From a virus: 37,724 nucleotides of DNA. The notes beneath the pieces are model-generated. The model ran no database searches, had not been told where the DNA came from, and worked only from the letters and a program-made list of their open reading frames with translations. The stretch spans positions 1-37,724 of the IMG/VR virus record IMGVR_UViG_3300001798_000003, one strand, 5' to 3'. A program made the position numbers and the translations under genes. Below, in pieces: positions 13,495-22,235 of this stretch. Positions within the stretch are counted from its first letter, which is position 1; each line of letters opens with the position of its first letter.

Positions 13495-14769
13495 TTAAAG
13501 TGCTTCAAATAATAAATCACCAAGAAATGATTCACTTACGGTTCTTTTCATTTGTCTTTTTTGTTCTGGCGTAAGAGCGATTTCCTTGGCATTTACAAGT
13601 TCCTGCACTCTTTTCTTAAATTGTTGAATATCTAGTTGCTTATTTCTCAACATATATTCGATCGAAAAAAGATTGTCTTTAGGTGTGATCGATCGAATGA
13701 TTTTGTCTAAAGTCGTTGTATCAATATTATTTTGCGTTGATTTCTGAGAGATTTTCTTGGTTTTTGCAATCATGTCAGATATAGACTTATTTTCTAGAGG
13801 AGACAATATATTTGCAGCTTCTAGAGGCGTAATCCCTAAAGCTGCTGATGCGATATCATTAAATTGCTCCCCAAACCCATATTTTTCAAATTCCTTCTTT
13901 TGTTCTCTCAGATCTGTGATTTTTGATTGCTTACTTGCAAATTGATTCCAAAAAGATCCGGTTGCATTCGTTTGAGTTACAGTTTTCCCTAGTTCTGTAG
14001 CGATATTGCTCATTTCAAGAGCAACCGCAGCAGGATTCATGCCTAATGCTCCAACTCTATATTCTCCCTGATCTAAGAGAGCTTGTTGGATCTCTCCGGC
14101 CACAGCTTTAAAGCTTTTTTGACCAAGCGGGCCCGACTGCAATTGTAAAGCAAATCGCCCATTTTCACCTCCAAAATCATCCTTAAAGGCTTGAATTTTT
14201 GTTGCTTGCGCTGCTCGATTTTGAGCCAATTCCTTCGCAGCTAACGAAGTTGCTTCTTGGGGATCTTGAGTAATACCCTGATCTAAATAATCTTTGGCTA
14301 ATGAATTAATCTGATTGAAGCCAGGTTCTTGCAAAACGGTTTCTTTATAATTAGCAATATCTGAGGGACTTACAAAACCGCTTTCAGGAGCTGCTAGATT
14401 AGGAACACCTGATGCTGAATGTCTATTTTGACCTTCTGTTCCTAGATTTGGTTTCTCAATATTAGGAGATCCTGCTCCTCCTTGCTCGCCTCGTGCTAAG
14501 AAATTTTGTTTTTGTATTTGCTGATTAAGTATTGGAGCCATCGTATAAAGATGTTGAGGAGTAATACCAGGAAGTCCAGCCGCTTCCGTAAATATATCTA
14601 AAGGAGATAATTTTTCAGTTTTAGATTTTTCACTGAGTTTCTTTAATCCAGAAGCAAGTCTCGTGCGTTCTACCTCTTTAGGAAGCTGCTCGCTTAAACC
14701 TTGACCGAGACCTTTGCCTATACGACCGAATACATTCCCGGCGTATGGGTCATTTATGATTTGTACCAC
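13495..14769 (-). CDS. Probable ejection protein
   Basis: The protein has 424 residues from the GTG at 14769, which follows GGAGG at five bases. An ATG at 14799 in the same frame has no ribosome site and would overlap the previous gene. The protein is helical, with N-terminal GNVFGRIGKGLGQGLSEQLP and long glutamine/asparagine-rich stretches. Size, composition and position between the 206- and 190-residue genes suggest an injected protein like those of P22-type or T7-type podoviruses. No lytic transglycosylase motif is seen, so it does not obviously supply cell-wall cutting. Confidence 0.5.
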   Translation of the reverse strand: MVQIINDPYAGNVFGRIGKGLGQGLSEQLPKEVERTRLASGLKKLSEKSKTEKLSPLDIFTEAAGLPGITPQHLYTMAPILNQQIQKQNFLARGEQGGAGSPNIEKPNLGTEGQNRHSASGVPNLAAPESGFVSPSDIANYKETVLQEPGFNQINSLAKDYLDQGITQDPQEATSLAAKELAQNRAAQATKIQAFKDDFGGENGRFALQLQSGPLGQKSFKAVAGEIQQALLDQGEYRVGALGMNPAAVALEMSNIATELGKTVTQTNATGSFWNQFASKQSKITDLREQKKEFEKYGFGEQFNDIASAALGITPLEAANILSPLENKSISDMIAKTKKISQKSTQNNIDTTTLDKIIRSITPKDNLFSIEYMLRNKQLDIQQFKKRVQELVNAKEIALTPEQKRQMKRTVSESFLGDLLFEAL

Positions 14770-14770
14770 C

Positions 14771-15391
14771 TTAACCTCCCTGACCTTGTTGATTGCCATA
14801 AATCTGTGAAGTATTGGCTCGTCTATTTTTCAACCAATTGCTTGCTGCTCCTCCTACGAAACCGCCTAATCCTCCAAAGCCTCCTGTGCCAGCCTGACCC
14901 AGTCCTTGCATAGCAGTATCGATAAAACCTGGCTGTCCTGCTGTATAAAGATTTTCATTGAATGATGGGTTTAAGCCACCTTGAGCGAAGCCTTGCAATC
15001 CTTGAGCACTTTGCTGTCTTAGTTGCGCTCTAATCGCTCCAAGACGCTCGCTAAGATCCGTACCTGCTCCAACTGCTGCGTTGCGAAAGCCACTGCTTGA
15101 AAGACCTCCTGAGCCCATCCCAGCAAATTGTTCGGAAAGACCAGGGATGATTTGCTCATTGAACCTTCGCATTTCTGGAGCAGCAAAAGCTTGGAAATCG
15201 GCTGGGTTATCACTCAAATTACCGCGATAATAATCCGCAACATCTCCAAACGCTCCGCCTGCTCCTTGGCCACGAATAGAGTTGTAATATTGTTGGGCTA
15301 ATCCTTGTTGCTCTGGATTTAGCGTAGATCTTTGTTGATACTTCCCAGGAGTTCCTCGGAAAAATTTACCTATCTCTTTGAAAAGTCCCAT
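14771..15391 (-). CDS. Probable ejection or tail-associated protein, glycine/glutamine-rich
   Basis: The protein has 206 residues. The N-terminus GLFKEIGKFFRGTPGKYQQ is followed by LNPEQQGLAQQYYNSIRGQG, a form I associate with small injected or tail-tip proteins of tailed phages. The middle is rich in glycine and serine (GMGSGGLSSSGFRNAAVG). The C-terminal third has glycine repeats (GTGGFGGLGGFVGG). These compositions suit a flexible or membrane-active protein released during DNA entry. The stop is two bases before the GTG start of the next gene. Confidence 0.55.
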   Translation of the reverse strand: MGLFKEIGKFFRGTPGKYQQRSTLNPEQQGLAQQYYNSIRGQGAGGAFGDVADYYRGNLSDNPADFQAFAAPEMRRFNEQIIPGLSEQFAGMGSGGLSSSGFRNAAVGAGTDLSERLGAIRAQLRQQSAQGLQGFAQGGLNPSFNENLYTAGQPGFIDTAMQGLGQAGTGGFGGLGGFVGGAASNWLKNRRANTSQIYGNQQGQGG

Positions 15392-15398
15392 AATTTAC

Positions 15399-15878
15399 CT
15401 ATAATTCCTGTGTATATTCAATGAAGGCATATGCCCTATCAAATGCTTGAGGTGATGTAATGACCAACTGTGTTGCGTTCATGATTACATCATTGCCACT
15501 TATTACTCTTGCTGTAAAGCCTACAGAATCCGTTCCTGCTACCCATAGATCTATAAGCGTGAAATTTGCATCGAATGTGACTCCATGGTTTACTCCTGCA
15601 TTAACGCCAGCTACTAATGGGCCTACATTCACAACTTTTCTTAGAACCTGACGAAAATTGGAACCTGTATTACCTGCTGGTGTATTTGCTCCAGGAATGA
15701 ACGCTTGCCCACTGAGAAGCTCTTCATCAAGCAGCCATCCGATTGTACGAATATTGACGGCATTGGAGATCTTCTTCAAATGCTCAACAAGGAATGCTCT
15801 TCCGTCTTCCCATTTCTCAGGAACGGTATCGTAGACCGGAACGAAGGATTCGAATTCTTGTGAGGTTTGTGAGGTCAT
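15399..15878 (-). CDS. Structural protein, late operon
   Basis: The protein has 159 residues. The N-terminal half begins FVPVYDTVPEKWEDGRAFLVEHLKKI and contains VNIRTIGWLLDEELLSG. The second half is an all-beta domain (VNHGVTFDANFTLIDLWVAG). I recognise this two-part layout from structural proteins of tailed phages near fibre genes, but its exact place is unknown. It overlaps the upstream gene by 4 bases. Confidence 0.6.
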   Translation of the reverse strand: MTSQTSQEFESFVPVYDTVPEKWEDGRAFLVEHLKKISNAVNIRTIGWLLDEELLSGQAFIPGANTPAGNTGSNFRQVLRKVVNVGPLVAGVNAGVNHGVTFDANFTLIDLWVAGTDSVGFTARVISGNDVIMNATQLVITSPQAFDRAYAFIEYTQEL

Positions 15879-16468
15879 AATTGAAGAACCATAACGCTGA
15901 ATTCAGAATCTGTTAAAACATTCGCATGATCTCGGCTAAAAACCTGAAAAGTTGTTGCTGTTAGAGGAATGCCCATTAAAATAGTCGCTGGATTGCTGCC
16001 TGCTTTATTAGATGCAGCAAATATGGAATAATTCGCGGCTCCGGCAGGATCAAGAACATTCGCTGAAAGCACAAAATCGTATCTTCCTGTGCTTACATTT
16101 GTACATGAAAATATATTTGAGGGAGTTCCGATAGCTACTCCAGTACTAGAATATGATCCAAAAGCTTTAATAGGTAGCATAGGGAATTCAGGTGTGCCAG
16201 CAAGACCATCTCTTCTCCATATGGGCTTTGTGATAGATGCTGTAGTAACGGCATACATATCCCCAAATCCAGCCGCTGGAGTAGGAGCAGCTAGACTCCC
16301 TGGTAAGGTGACTTTCTTATGGAATCCATTGTTTGTAGTCAGATCAGAGAACTGGAAGTGATCGATCCCAAAGCTATCATCGGCTTTGTTGGTATTACCT
16401 GATAAGATCGGAGCACTAACGCTTAAGTCGTCTGTGGCCACGGGTTGGTTACGAATATATGATGCCAT
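15875..16468 (-). CDS. Structural protein of fibre-like composition
   Basis: The 197-residue protein is all-beta and rich in alanine, threonine and serine. It has a central PTPAAGFGDMYAVTT that resembles fibre head modules and a C-terminal TATTFQVFSRDHAN. It lies between the large nozzle-like gene and the 159-residue structural gene. It is probably a fibre or fibre adaptor. No enzymatic motif was found. Confidence 0.55.
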   Translation of the reverse strand: MASYIRNQPVATDDLSVSAPILSGNTNKADDSFGIDHFQFSDLTTNNGFHKKVTLPGSLAAPTPAAGFGDMYAVTTASITKPIWRRDGLAGTPEFPMLPIKAFGSYSSTGVAIGTPSNIFSCTNVSTGRYDFVLSANVLDPAGAANYSIFAASNKAGSNPATILMGIPLTATTFQVFSRDHANVLTDSEFSVMVLQL

Positions 16469-16475
16469 AATTTAC

Positions 16476-19031
16476 CTAAATATTATTGAGTTGTGTTCCT
16501 GCTGGTCTTATCCACAAAATTTGATAATCGATTTGTACGTCTGATTCTTGCTCAACGCTGATAAGTTGTGCCTTGGATAGAGTCCATTGCAGGGTGACAA
16601 AATGCCCCCACATTGAACAAAAGACTCTTTGGTTATTCTTTATGCTAGGCATTCCTGCTCCTTGAAACGTATTGACTGTAGTATTGAAAAAGGGATCTGG
16701 CAAAAACGTTACAGGGTTAACATTCTCTGGCAAAATATTGACTGGGCTGCTGTTATTGTAGTTGAGATAGACATTGAGAGTGATCGCCCCACTTTCTGTG
16801 GTATCAGTCAAAAGATCTATATATCCTAATTGAATGTTTTGCCCTTGCTCTAGGAAGTTGAATTTCTTGCTAACGATACTAAAACCGTCTCTAACGGCGA
16901 TTTGTCCTCCGCCTTGATATGTTCCTGGAGCATCGGTTTGAGGAATGGTAAAATCGAGTGTAACAGGTGAATACTTCCAAAGCTGGAAGGTATCTAAAGG
17001 GCTGCTGGTAGGATCAATGAATACGGCAAAAGCATTAGTGTAACTCCAAGTCCCAGCGCCTGCGTAGGCAGTGAAATTTGTAGAGTCAATGCCATCTAGA
17101 GTAAATGTATTTACGCCCGTTACCGTAATGATATAGCTCAATCCATTGAGTTCTACCATTCCGGTCACACCTGAGATATCGATTCTAGAACCTGTCAAAA
17201 GACCATGGTTAGTACTTGTGATCTGACATGGGTTGGCTTGTGTTGCTCCTGTAATAGCACCAGTTCTAGGACTGTTTAGACTAGCTGCATAAGGATCAGT
17301 AGATGGTAAATCATGAATGGTGATCACCTGACCCGTCACAAGATTATGGTTAGGGCTTGTGACGATCGTAGGCGTAGTGGTAGCTCCTACGATGTTGGTG
17401 ATGAAAAGAGTAACATCATTAGTAGTTTTTGGAGACAGATTAGACGAAAGTTTATGAACGTATCCTTGCTGATTTCCTCCTACAATGAAAGGAAATTGAG
17501 CTGGAACATCTAGCCATGGAAAGTTAGCTTTATTCCATGTGGAATCGGCTGTTATCCATGTACGCGCTACGGCTTCTTGGTAAGTTCCTAATGCTGTCAA
17601 AGAGTCTGTAAAGATAGCCCAGGAGTCATTCTCATAGTTATAGACTAATCGACGGTTGGGAAACTTCTGACCTGGAGTCGATGCAGGATTGTAAACGTAA
17701 GTCCAATAAGCAAGTCTTTCTTGAAAATCTCTAATGCCATGGACTCGTTTTGTTCCTTCGCTTTCATTTTTGAATTCAAAGACAAGATCGGGAATCTTGA
17801 TATCGATCCTTTCAGACTTGAAGCTGTCGCATTCAACAACTCCTTTGTCTCCTATTCCGATAAGTGATGTGTCGAACTGGACAGCACTGAAAGTACTTTC
17901 TGAGCCGAGCTCACTATTAACTTTTTCAATCTGGAAAGGAGCAATAGAGCGCCCAGTATAACGCAGCTGCCAAGTACTGCGCTCACAGTAAATAACCAAA
18001 TTATCACGGACGAAGCCAACTGCAACGATACTTTCAGAAGTCGGGATGTCAAGAAATCCTCCTTGTCCTCGTATGTCATCACGCCATGCATTAGCATTTA
18101 CAGGCGTTACAATCGCACTTGGTGTGCTAAATGGCGTTCCGATTGCTGCCCATCGTATTCGATTGGTATAAGCAACGGAAGTGGCTAAATTCGCGCCTTC
18201 CAATGTATTGAATGTTACAAGCCTTCCTCTAAATGGCAACATGGCGAGACATTGAGCTAGAACCTCACCTGCTGCATTGATCGTAGGGGCAAAATTTATC
18301 CAGGTAGTGCCGTTGGTATAGCGAATAGGATCGCCTGTGATTCCTGAAAAGTTCGTGACCCAAAATATCTTTTGGTTACCATCGCCCACCCAATAGTTTG
18401 TAGACCAGAAGAAATTCGAATCAGCATCAGGTAATGTCCCGCTCCAGGTAGTTCCTGGAATAAATTCTTGCCAACCTGTTCCTACGAATCTGTAGGCATA
18501 GAACGTATCGAAGGCGATAAGTTGCTCGATATTGATTGAATTCAGCTCTCTAGAACGAAGCCCCATCACAGGAAGGCCAGGGAAATAATTGAAGCTGATG
18601 GTTGTTGCCACTCCAGCTCCAGCTCCCATAATTGTCACGCTACCTGTTTGATAGTTTATAGTCCCTGTAACCCCACTAGGAGGAGCAGTAGCTAAAGTTC
18701 CATCACCTTGATCGATTAGTATAACTCCTCCTATATCGATCACTACGCTTCCAGGCTCAATCTGAGCAGTAGCTTCAGGAACGATAGGAGGTGCTAGAGT
18801 TGACCAGATGGTAAATGTCCAAGGATCGGCCCCAGAAAGGCCAAGAGATAGCCCTGTTAAGACTCTACGCAATCTTCCTACAAGATCTAGTCCCTGACGT
18901 CTTTTGATTCTTTCACGCCATACATAAGCATTCTCTAAAACAGGATAGGCATCATCAGGCAAGATGAAATCCTGCCTGCTTTGCACAAGCCCCGTCTCCA
19001 TTTTGCGAATGTAAAGCGGTTTATATGACAC
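16476..19031 (-). CDS. Large tail protein, likely nozzle (gp12-like role)
   Basis: The protein has 851 residues from the GTG at 19031, which shares a base with the upstream stop TAG; a TTG at 19058 is the next choice. It begins KPLYIRKMETGLVQSRQDF and later has AYVWRERIKRRQG, as in long tail-nozzle proteins that list one strand per beta-propeller blade. Residues about 530-670 hold two copies of a small beta domain with ANPCQITSTNHGLLTG and VNTFTLDGIDSTNFTAY, resembling the FCCH-type module often annotated in phage tail proteins. In podoviruses this place in the operon is held by the gp12/gp10-type tail tube. Weak similarity only; the role is inferred from size and order. Confidence 0.6.
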   Translation of the reverse strand: MSYKPLYIRKMETGLVQSRQDFILPDDAYPVLENAYVWRERIKRRQGLDLVGRLRRVLTGLSLGLSGADPWTFTIWSTLAPPIVPEATAQIEPGSVVIDIGGVILIDQGDGTLATAPPSGVTGTINYQTGSVTIMGAGAGVATTISFNYFPGLPVMGLRSRELNSINIEQLIAFDTFYAYRFVGTGWQEFIPGTTWSGTLPDADSNFFWSTNYWVGDGNQKIFWVTNFSGITGDPIRYTNGTTWINFAPTINAAGEVLAQCLAMLPFRGRLVTFNTLEGANLATSVAYTNRIRWAAIGTPFSTPSAIVTPVNANAWRDDIRGQGGFLDIPTSESIVAVGFVRDNLVIYCERSTWQLRYTGRSIAPFQIEKVNSELGSESTFSAVQFDTSLIGIGDKGVVECDSFKSERIDIKIPDLVFEFKNESEGTKRVHGIRDFQERLAYWTYVYNPASTPGQKFPNRRLVYNYENDSWAIFTDSLTALGTYQEAVARTWITADSTWNKANFPWLDVPAQFPFIVGGNQQGYVHKLSSNLSPKTTNDVTLFITNIVGATTTPTIVTSPNHNLVTGQVITIHDLPSTDPYAASLNSPRTGAITGATQANPCQITSTNHGLLTGSRIDISGVTGMVELNGLSYIITVTGVNTFTLDGIDSTNFTAYAGAGTWSYTNAFAVFIDPTSSPLDTFQLWKYSPVTLDFTIPQTDAPGTYQGGGQIAVRDGFSIVSKKFNFLEQGQNIQLGYIDLLTDTTESGAITLNVYLNYNNSSPVNILPENVNPVTFLPDPFFNTTVNTFQGAGMPSIKNNQRVFCSMWGHFVTLQWTLSKAQLISVEQESDVQIDYQILWIRPAGTQLNNI

Positions 19032-20308
19032 TAATACCAGTTCCCCCAGCTTCCCCAATAATTTCCTTGTCCCTGTACAGATGACGAAAAGATGGTGGTA
19101 TTCCTCTGTCCTATCTCTTCTGCGCCTTGTCTTTCTAAAACAAGTCCTTCTTCATACTTGAAGGCATCCATCAAATTATTGACCCCATCCATGTCTTGTC
19201 TATCAGTCAAGATATCGATAGCGGCTCCATAGGCTATGTATTTAGCCCATTGGTTCATGATAGGATTATTAGAATAGCTCATGAACTGAACAGGAGTAAG
19301 GTAGGTTTCAACTTCAATCTTATGAGTCCATTTAGGCACTGGTCGGATAGTGATCTCATTATTCCAGAAAAGCAGTGAATAAGGTCTTCCAGTCGTATAC
19401 TGAGAGACGAAAATGCGTAGAATTTGTCCAGTCCCTACTGATACTCCTGAAGGAAGAGTAAAGGTAAATTGCCCCGTTACGTAGTTTACAGTGCCAATGA
19501 GTGTTTGAACCAGATCGCCAGGATTTCCAGTATTTAAATTTTTCATTCCTGGAACATTTGTAAGGGCTGGAGGAACCGAAATAATGGGGTTAGGAACGTC
19601 GTAGAGAAGATTGCCATTACCATCGTCACTGATTCTGATTGCCCCTCCGTTTGTATCAACGGAGCCTATGGTTACTTGCTGGCTTAAGAATGGCACTGAG
19701 CCGATTGTAAAAGAGAAAAACTGATTATTGGCTGTCCAAGTTCCATCTGATATGTACACACCAAAAGCCGTCGAATCAATCCCATTTAGTGTAAAATTAT
19801 TTGCATCAACTACAGTGATCGTATATGTATTGCCATTAAGCTGAATCATACCTACAACACCTGTGATCGATATTACGCTACCCGTAATCAAACCATGGTT
19901 TGCGCTCGTAATCTGACATGGATTAGCATTTGTAGCTGCCGTGATAGAGCCTGTAAGGGTTGTAGGAGATTGCTGAAATAGAGTAGGCCATCTTGGCCAC
20001 ATAAGGAAAAATTGATCTCTATCCTTAAAGAATGAACCTTGAATGCCATCTACATATACAGGAGAGCGGAATCCCTGATTGTAGTTCACATTTACAGGAT
20101 ATCGATCGATGTTTGGTGCAGTATAGAACGTATAGACCGACCGCATTTGGTCGGTCTTTATCGAATTGGGAAAATTCTGATTATAGAAATTATTGACATA
20201 CTCCTGGATCGATGCAGAGCGCAAAGATTGCTCACTGGATGACGCAGTGAGCCTTCTTACCTTGGTTTCAATGTAGGCATATGTGGAATTTGCAGGAGCT
20301 AATGTCAT
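19031..20308 (-). CDS. Head-tail adaptor protein (gp11/gp4-like role)
   Basis: The protein has 425 residues. The N-terminal helices (IETKVRRLTASSSEQSLRS and SIQEYVNNFYNQNF) and the C-terminal helices (PIMNQWAKYIAYGAAIDIL) bracket a beta middle, the pattern of podovirus adaptors that bind under the portal. Residues about 120-190 contain one FCCH-like module (NPCQITSANHGLITG to NNFTLNGIDSTAF). Its closest copy, also alike at DNA level (about 17195-17235 against 19890-19930), is in the large tail protein next door. The stop overlaps the start of that gene. Confidence 0.6.
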   Translation of the reverse strand: MTLAPANSTYAYIETKVRRLTASSSEQSLRSASIQEYVNNFYNQNFPNSIKTDQMRSVYTFYTAPNIDRYPVNVNYNQGFRSPVYVDGIQGSFFKDRDQFFLMWPRWPTLFQQSPTTLTGSITAATNANPCQITSANHGLITGSVISITGVVGMIQLNGNTYTITVVDANNFTLNGIDSTAFGVYISDGTWTANNQFFSFTIGSVPFLSQQVTIGSVDTNGGAIRISDDGNGNLLYDVPNPIISVPPALTNVPGMKNLNTGNPGDLVQTLIGTVNYVTGQFTFTLPSGVSVGTGQILRIFVSQYTTGRPYSLLFWNNEITIRPVPKWTHKIEVETYLTPVQFMSYSNNPIMNQWAKYIAYGAAIDILTDRQDMDGVNNLMDAFKYEEGLVLERQGAEEIGQRNTTIFSSSVQGQGNYWGSWGNWY

Positions 20309-20321
20309 CTTCCCTCAATAT

Positions 20322-20729
20322 TTAAAAATTTGCCGCTACAAACTGGTGTAAGGGCTCATCGATCTCGTCTTTAGCCAATGGATTGTCTCCATTCTCATCG
20401 CATTTACCCTCGCGGATAACTGTTTTTACGGCATTCACTTCGTTGATAAGGCCCATGGGCACTTCGTAGACATGTCCTGGGATGAAATGCCAGATCTGGA
20501 TATTGTCGCCAGACCATCTACAATAGGGTTTTGTAAGCCTTTCGTGCCTACCGCGTGAGTTGAGATATTTAGCTTTGACCATCTTGCTTTCTTCTTTCTT
20601 CAGTTTCTCAGCCTTTGCTTTTGTAGTAGGTGACATATGTTTGAAGTCATCGAAAGGAACGCTATTGGCAAGTCTTTTAATCAAGCCGTGTTCTTCTCCT
20701 GATGCAGTTACTTGAATGAGTGTGGACAT
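20322..20729 (-). CDS. Unknown neck-region protein
   Basis: The 135-residue protein has an N-terminal half that is basic and helical (SPTTKAKAEKLKKEESKMVKA). The C-terminal half has WHFIPGHVYEVPMGLINEVN, a beta segment I have seen in small proteins between capsid and adaptor genes. It may be a head-completion protein. Tight spacing (1 base) to the next gene fits a late structural operon. Confidence 0.5.
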   Translation of the reverse strand: MSTLIQVTASGEEHGLIKRLANSVPFDDFKHMSPTTKAKAEKLKKEESKMVKAKYLNSRGRHERLTKPYCRWSGDNIQIWHFIPGHVYEVPMGLINEVNAVKTVIREGKCDENGDNPLAKDEIDEPLHQFVAANF

Positions 20730-20730
20730 A

Positions 20731-21114
20731 TCAGTTTCCTTGGTTATTTAGTGATTGAAAGGGCTCAAGTGTTACGTTGTAGTTATTTCTGCTGCCTCCT
20801 GGCGCAAGGGACGCGGGCTGACTAGGAGTAGGAATGGATGCGGGATTAGGGATTACAAACGTATCGAAGTTTCTAGAATCGATATCTAATGAAAATGTAG
20901 ACCCATTGATAGCTATGATCTTTCCTGTAAGCTCATTTGCCTGGATCATTCGGTAGGGAGGAGGAACGGTAAGCGTAACAAGTTGCCCTAAAACATACGT
21001 ATTGTAGATAGAATTTGTGAAGGTCACGACCATAGGATAGGCATTGGTAATAGCAGTGATGAGAAGCATCCCTGGGATAACAGGAGTCGGGGGTAAGTAA
21101 ATATTGTTTGCCAT
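20731..21114 (-). CDS. Small beta protein with one FCCH-like module
   Basis: The protein has 127 residues from the ATG at 21114. A start at 21138 is in frame but lies inside a strong hairpin. The body (PMVVTFTNSIYNTYVLGQL to STFSLDIDSRNFDTF) is a single copy of the module also seen in the adaptor, large tail and 347-residue proteins. The last 25 residues are proline-rich, then asparagine-rich. It may decorate the capsid or plug the neck. Confidence 0.5.
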   Translation of the reverse strand: MANNIYLPPTPVIPGMLLITAITNAYPMVVTFTNSIYNTYVLGQLVTLTVPPPYRMIQANELTGKIIAINGSTFSLDIDSRNFDTFVIPNPASIPTPSQPASLAPGGSRNNYNVTLEPFQSLNNQGN

Positions 21115-21135
21115 GTACTTGCTTAATTTATATCC

Positions 21136-21168
21136 CATGAGAGTCGGCTACATTGTAGCCGACTCATG
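21136..21168 (-). terminator. Strong hairpin after the 347-residue gene
   Basis: TCGGCTAC and GTAGCCGA pair around loop ATT. The stem extends outward to CATGAG/CTCATG with a two-base bulge, giving about 14 pairs. No T-tract follows on either strand. It lies 14 bases after a stop codon, so it may be an RNA-processing or partial termination point that lowers expression of genes after the capsid pair. Confidence 0.5.
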
Positions 21169-21181
21169 GGGACATAAATTC

Positions 21182-22225
21182 TTAGGTTTCGAATTTATAA
21201 GAAGCCCAGTTGATGATGTCATTTGCAGCACCCGAAGCATTACCTGCCCCGCCGCCGCCAATGAGCATATAAGGAACAAACTCACCTGTACGGAAAGGTG
21301 TGAGGTTAAATTCATAACCTGTTTGAACCAGTGTTACTGGATCATATGCTGTTTTTGATCCGGCAGGTGCTAAAGTTGCAAACAAGCGAGTTGTTGGCGA
21401 CAATGCAGAAGCTGGGAATGCAAAAGCAGTAAATGCGGTTGAATCGATATCCAGTGTCATATTGTAAGCACCAATGCTTCCGGATGCAGCCACGGCATTG
21501 AGTGCCAGGATTGTTCCGGTAAGTTGGTTTGCTTCAGTCATTCCAAACGATGCAGGAACGCTTAAGTGAACCTTGTTACCCACAACATAATAGTTAGCAG
21601 GATCAATGCTAACGCTAACAACCATCTGGGTCGCACGGCTAATGTTGGTGATATAAAGATATTCTGGTTCCACTGCTGAAAACGTCGAAATACGTCGTGT
21701 ATTACCTGCTGTTGCAGCGGCAAGACCGTTACCAGCAACGTTTGCAAGACCAAGCAACGTGTAGCCTGCTCCAGATGCAGATGAAATCTGGAATACCATG
21801 CCGCCAATTGTAAGATCACCAGTAGTATTGTAAATTCGTACTAGATCACCATTGGCATAGGTATTTGTCTGGGTAACAACCGCTGGGTTTGCTGCTGTGA
21901 TACCTGTAATAGCATTTGCAGCTTGCGCCTCTACCACAGGAGCAGTAGTGACATATGTAAAGCCGTTGGTAGCTGTAGCTGTTGCAAATGTATCAATTAA
22001 GATTGCATTTGATGCAGCCTTTCTCCAGCGGATACCATCGTTAGCAGCGGTAGCCCCAGCTCCAAATTTAGAGCCGAACCATTCGCCAGCAACGCAGGTA
22101 GTTCCGGCTGCTGCCATTTGCGTTACGTTAACGATTTTAAAATAATCAGCAGAACTGGGAAGAGGAATTTTAACTCCTGCCGCAGTCGATGTGAATGAAC
22201 CACCATCAAGAATAGTAAAAGGCAT
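21182..22225 (-). CDS. Capsid-associated beta protein (decoration or head fibre)
   Basis: The protein has 347 residues. It starts MPFTILDGGSFTSTAAGVKIPLPS and is nearly all-beta. Two FCCH-like modules can be seen, about residues 105-165 (ANPAVVTQTNTYANGDLV) and 200-285 (MVVSVSIDPANYYVVGNKV, then MTLDIDSTAFTAF). It directly follows the capsid gene, which is the usual place for a decoration protein. AAGGAGTTAT stands before the ATG. Its abundance should be high if it shares the capsid leader. Confidence 0.55.
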   Translation of the reverse strand: MPFTILDGGSFTSTAAGVKIPLPSSADYFKIVNVTQMAAAGTTCVAGEWFGSKFGAGATAANDGIRWRKAASNAILIDTFATATATNGFTYVTTAPVVEAQAANAITGITAANPAVVTQTNTYANGDLVRIYNTTGDLTIGGMVFQISSASGAGYTLLGLANVAGNGLAAATAGNTRRISTFSAVEPEYLYITNISRATQMVVSVSIDPANYYVVGNKVHLSVPASFGMTEANQLTGTILALNAVAASGSIGAYNMTLDIDSTAFTAFAFPASALSPTTRLFATLAPAGSKTAYDPVTLVQTGYEFNLTPFRTGEFVPYMLIGGGGAGNASGAANDIINWASYKFET

Positions 22226-22235
22226 ATATAACTCC

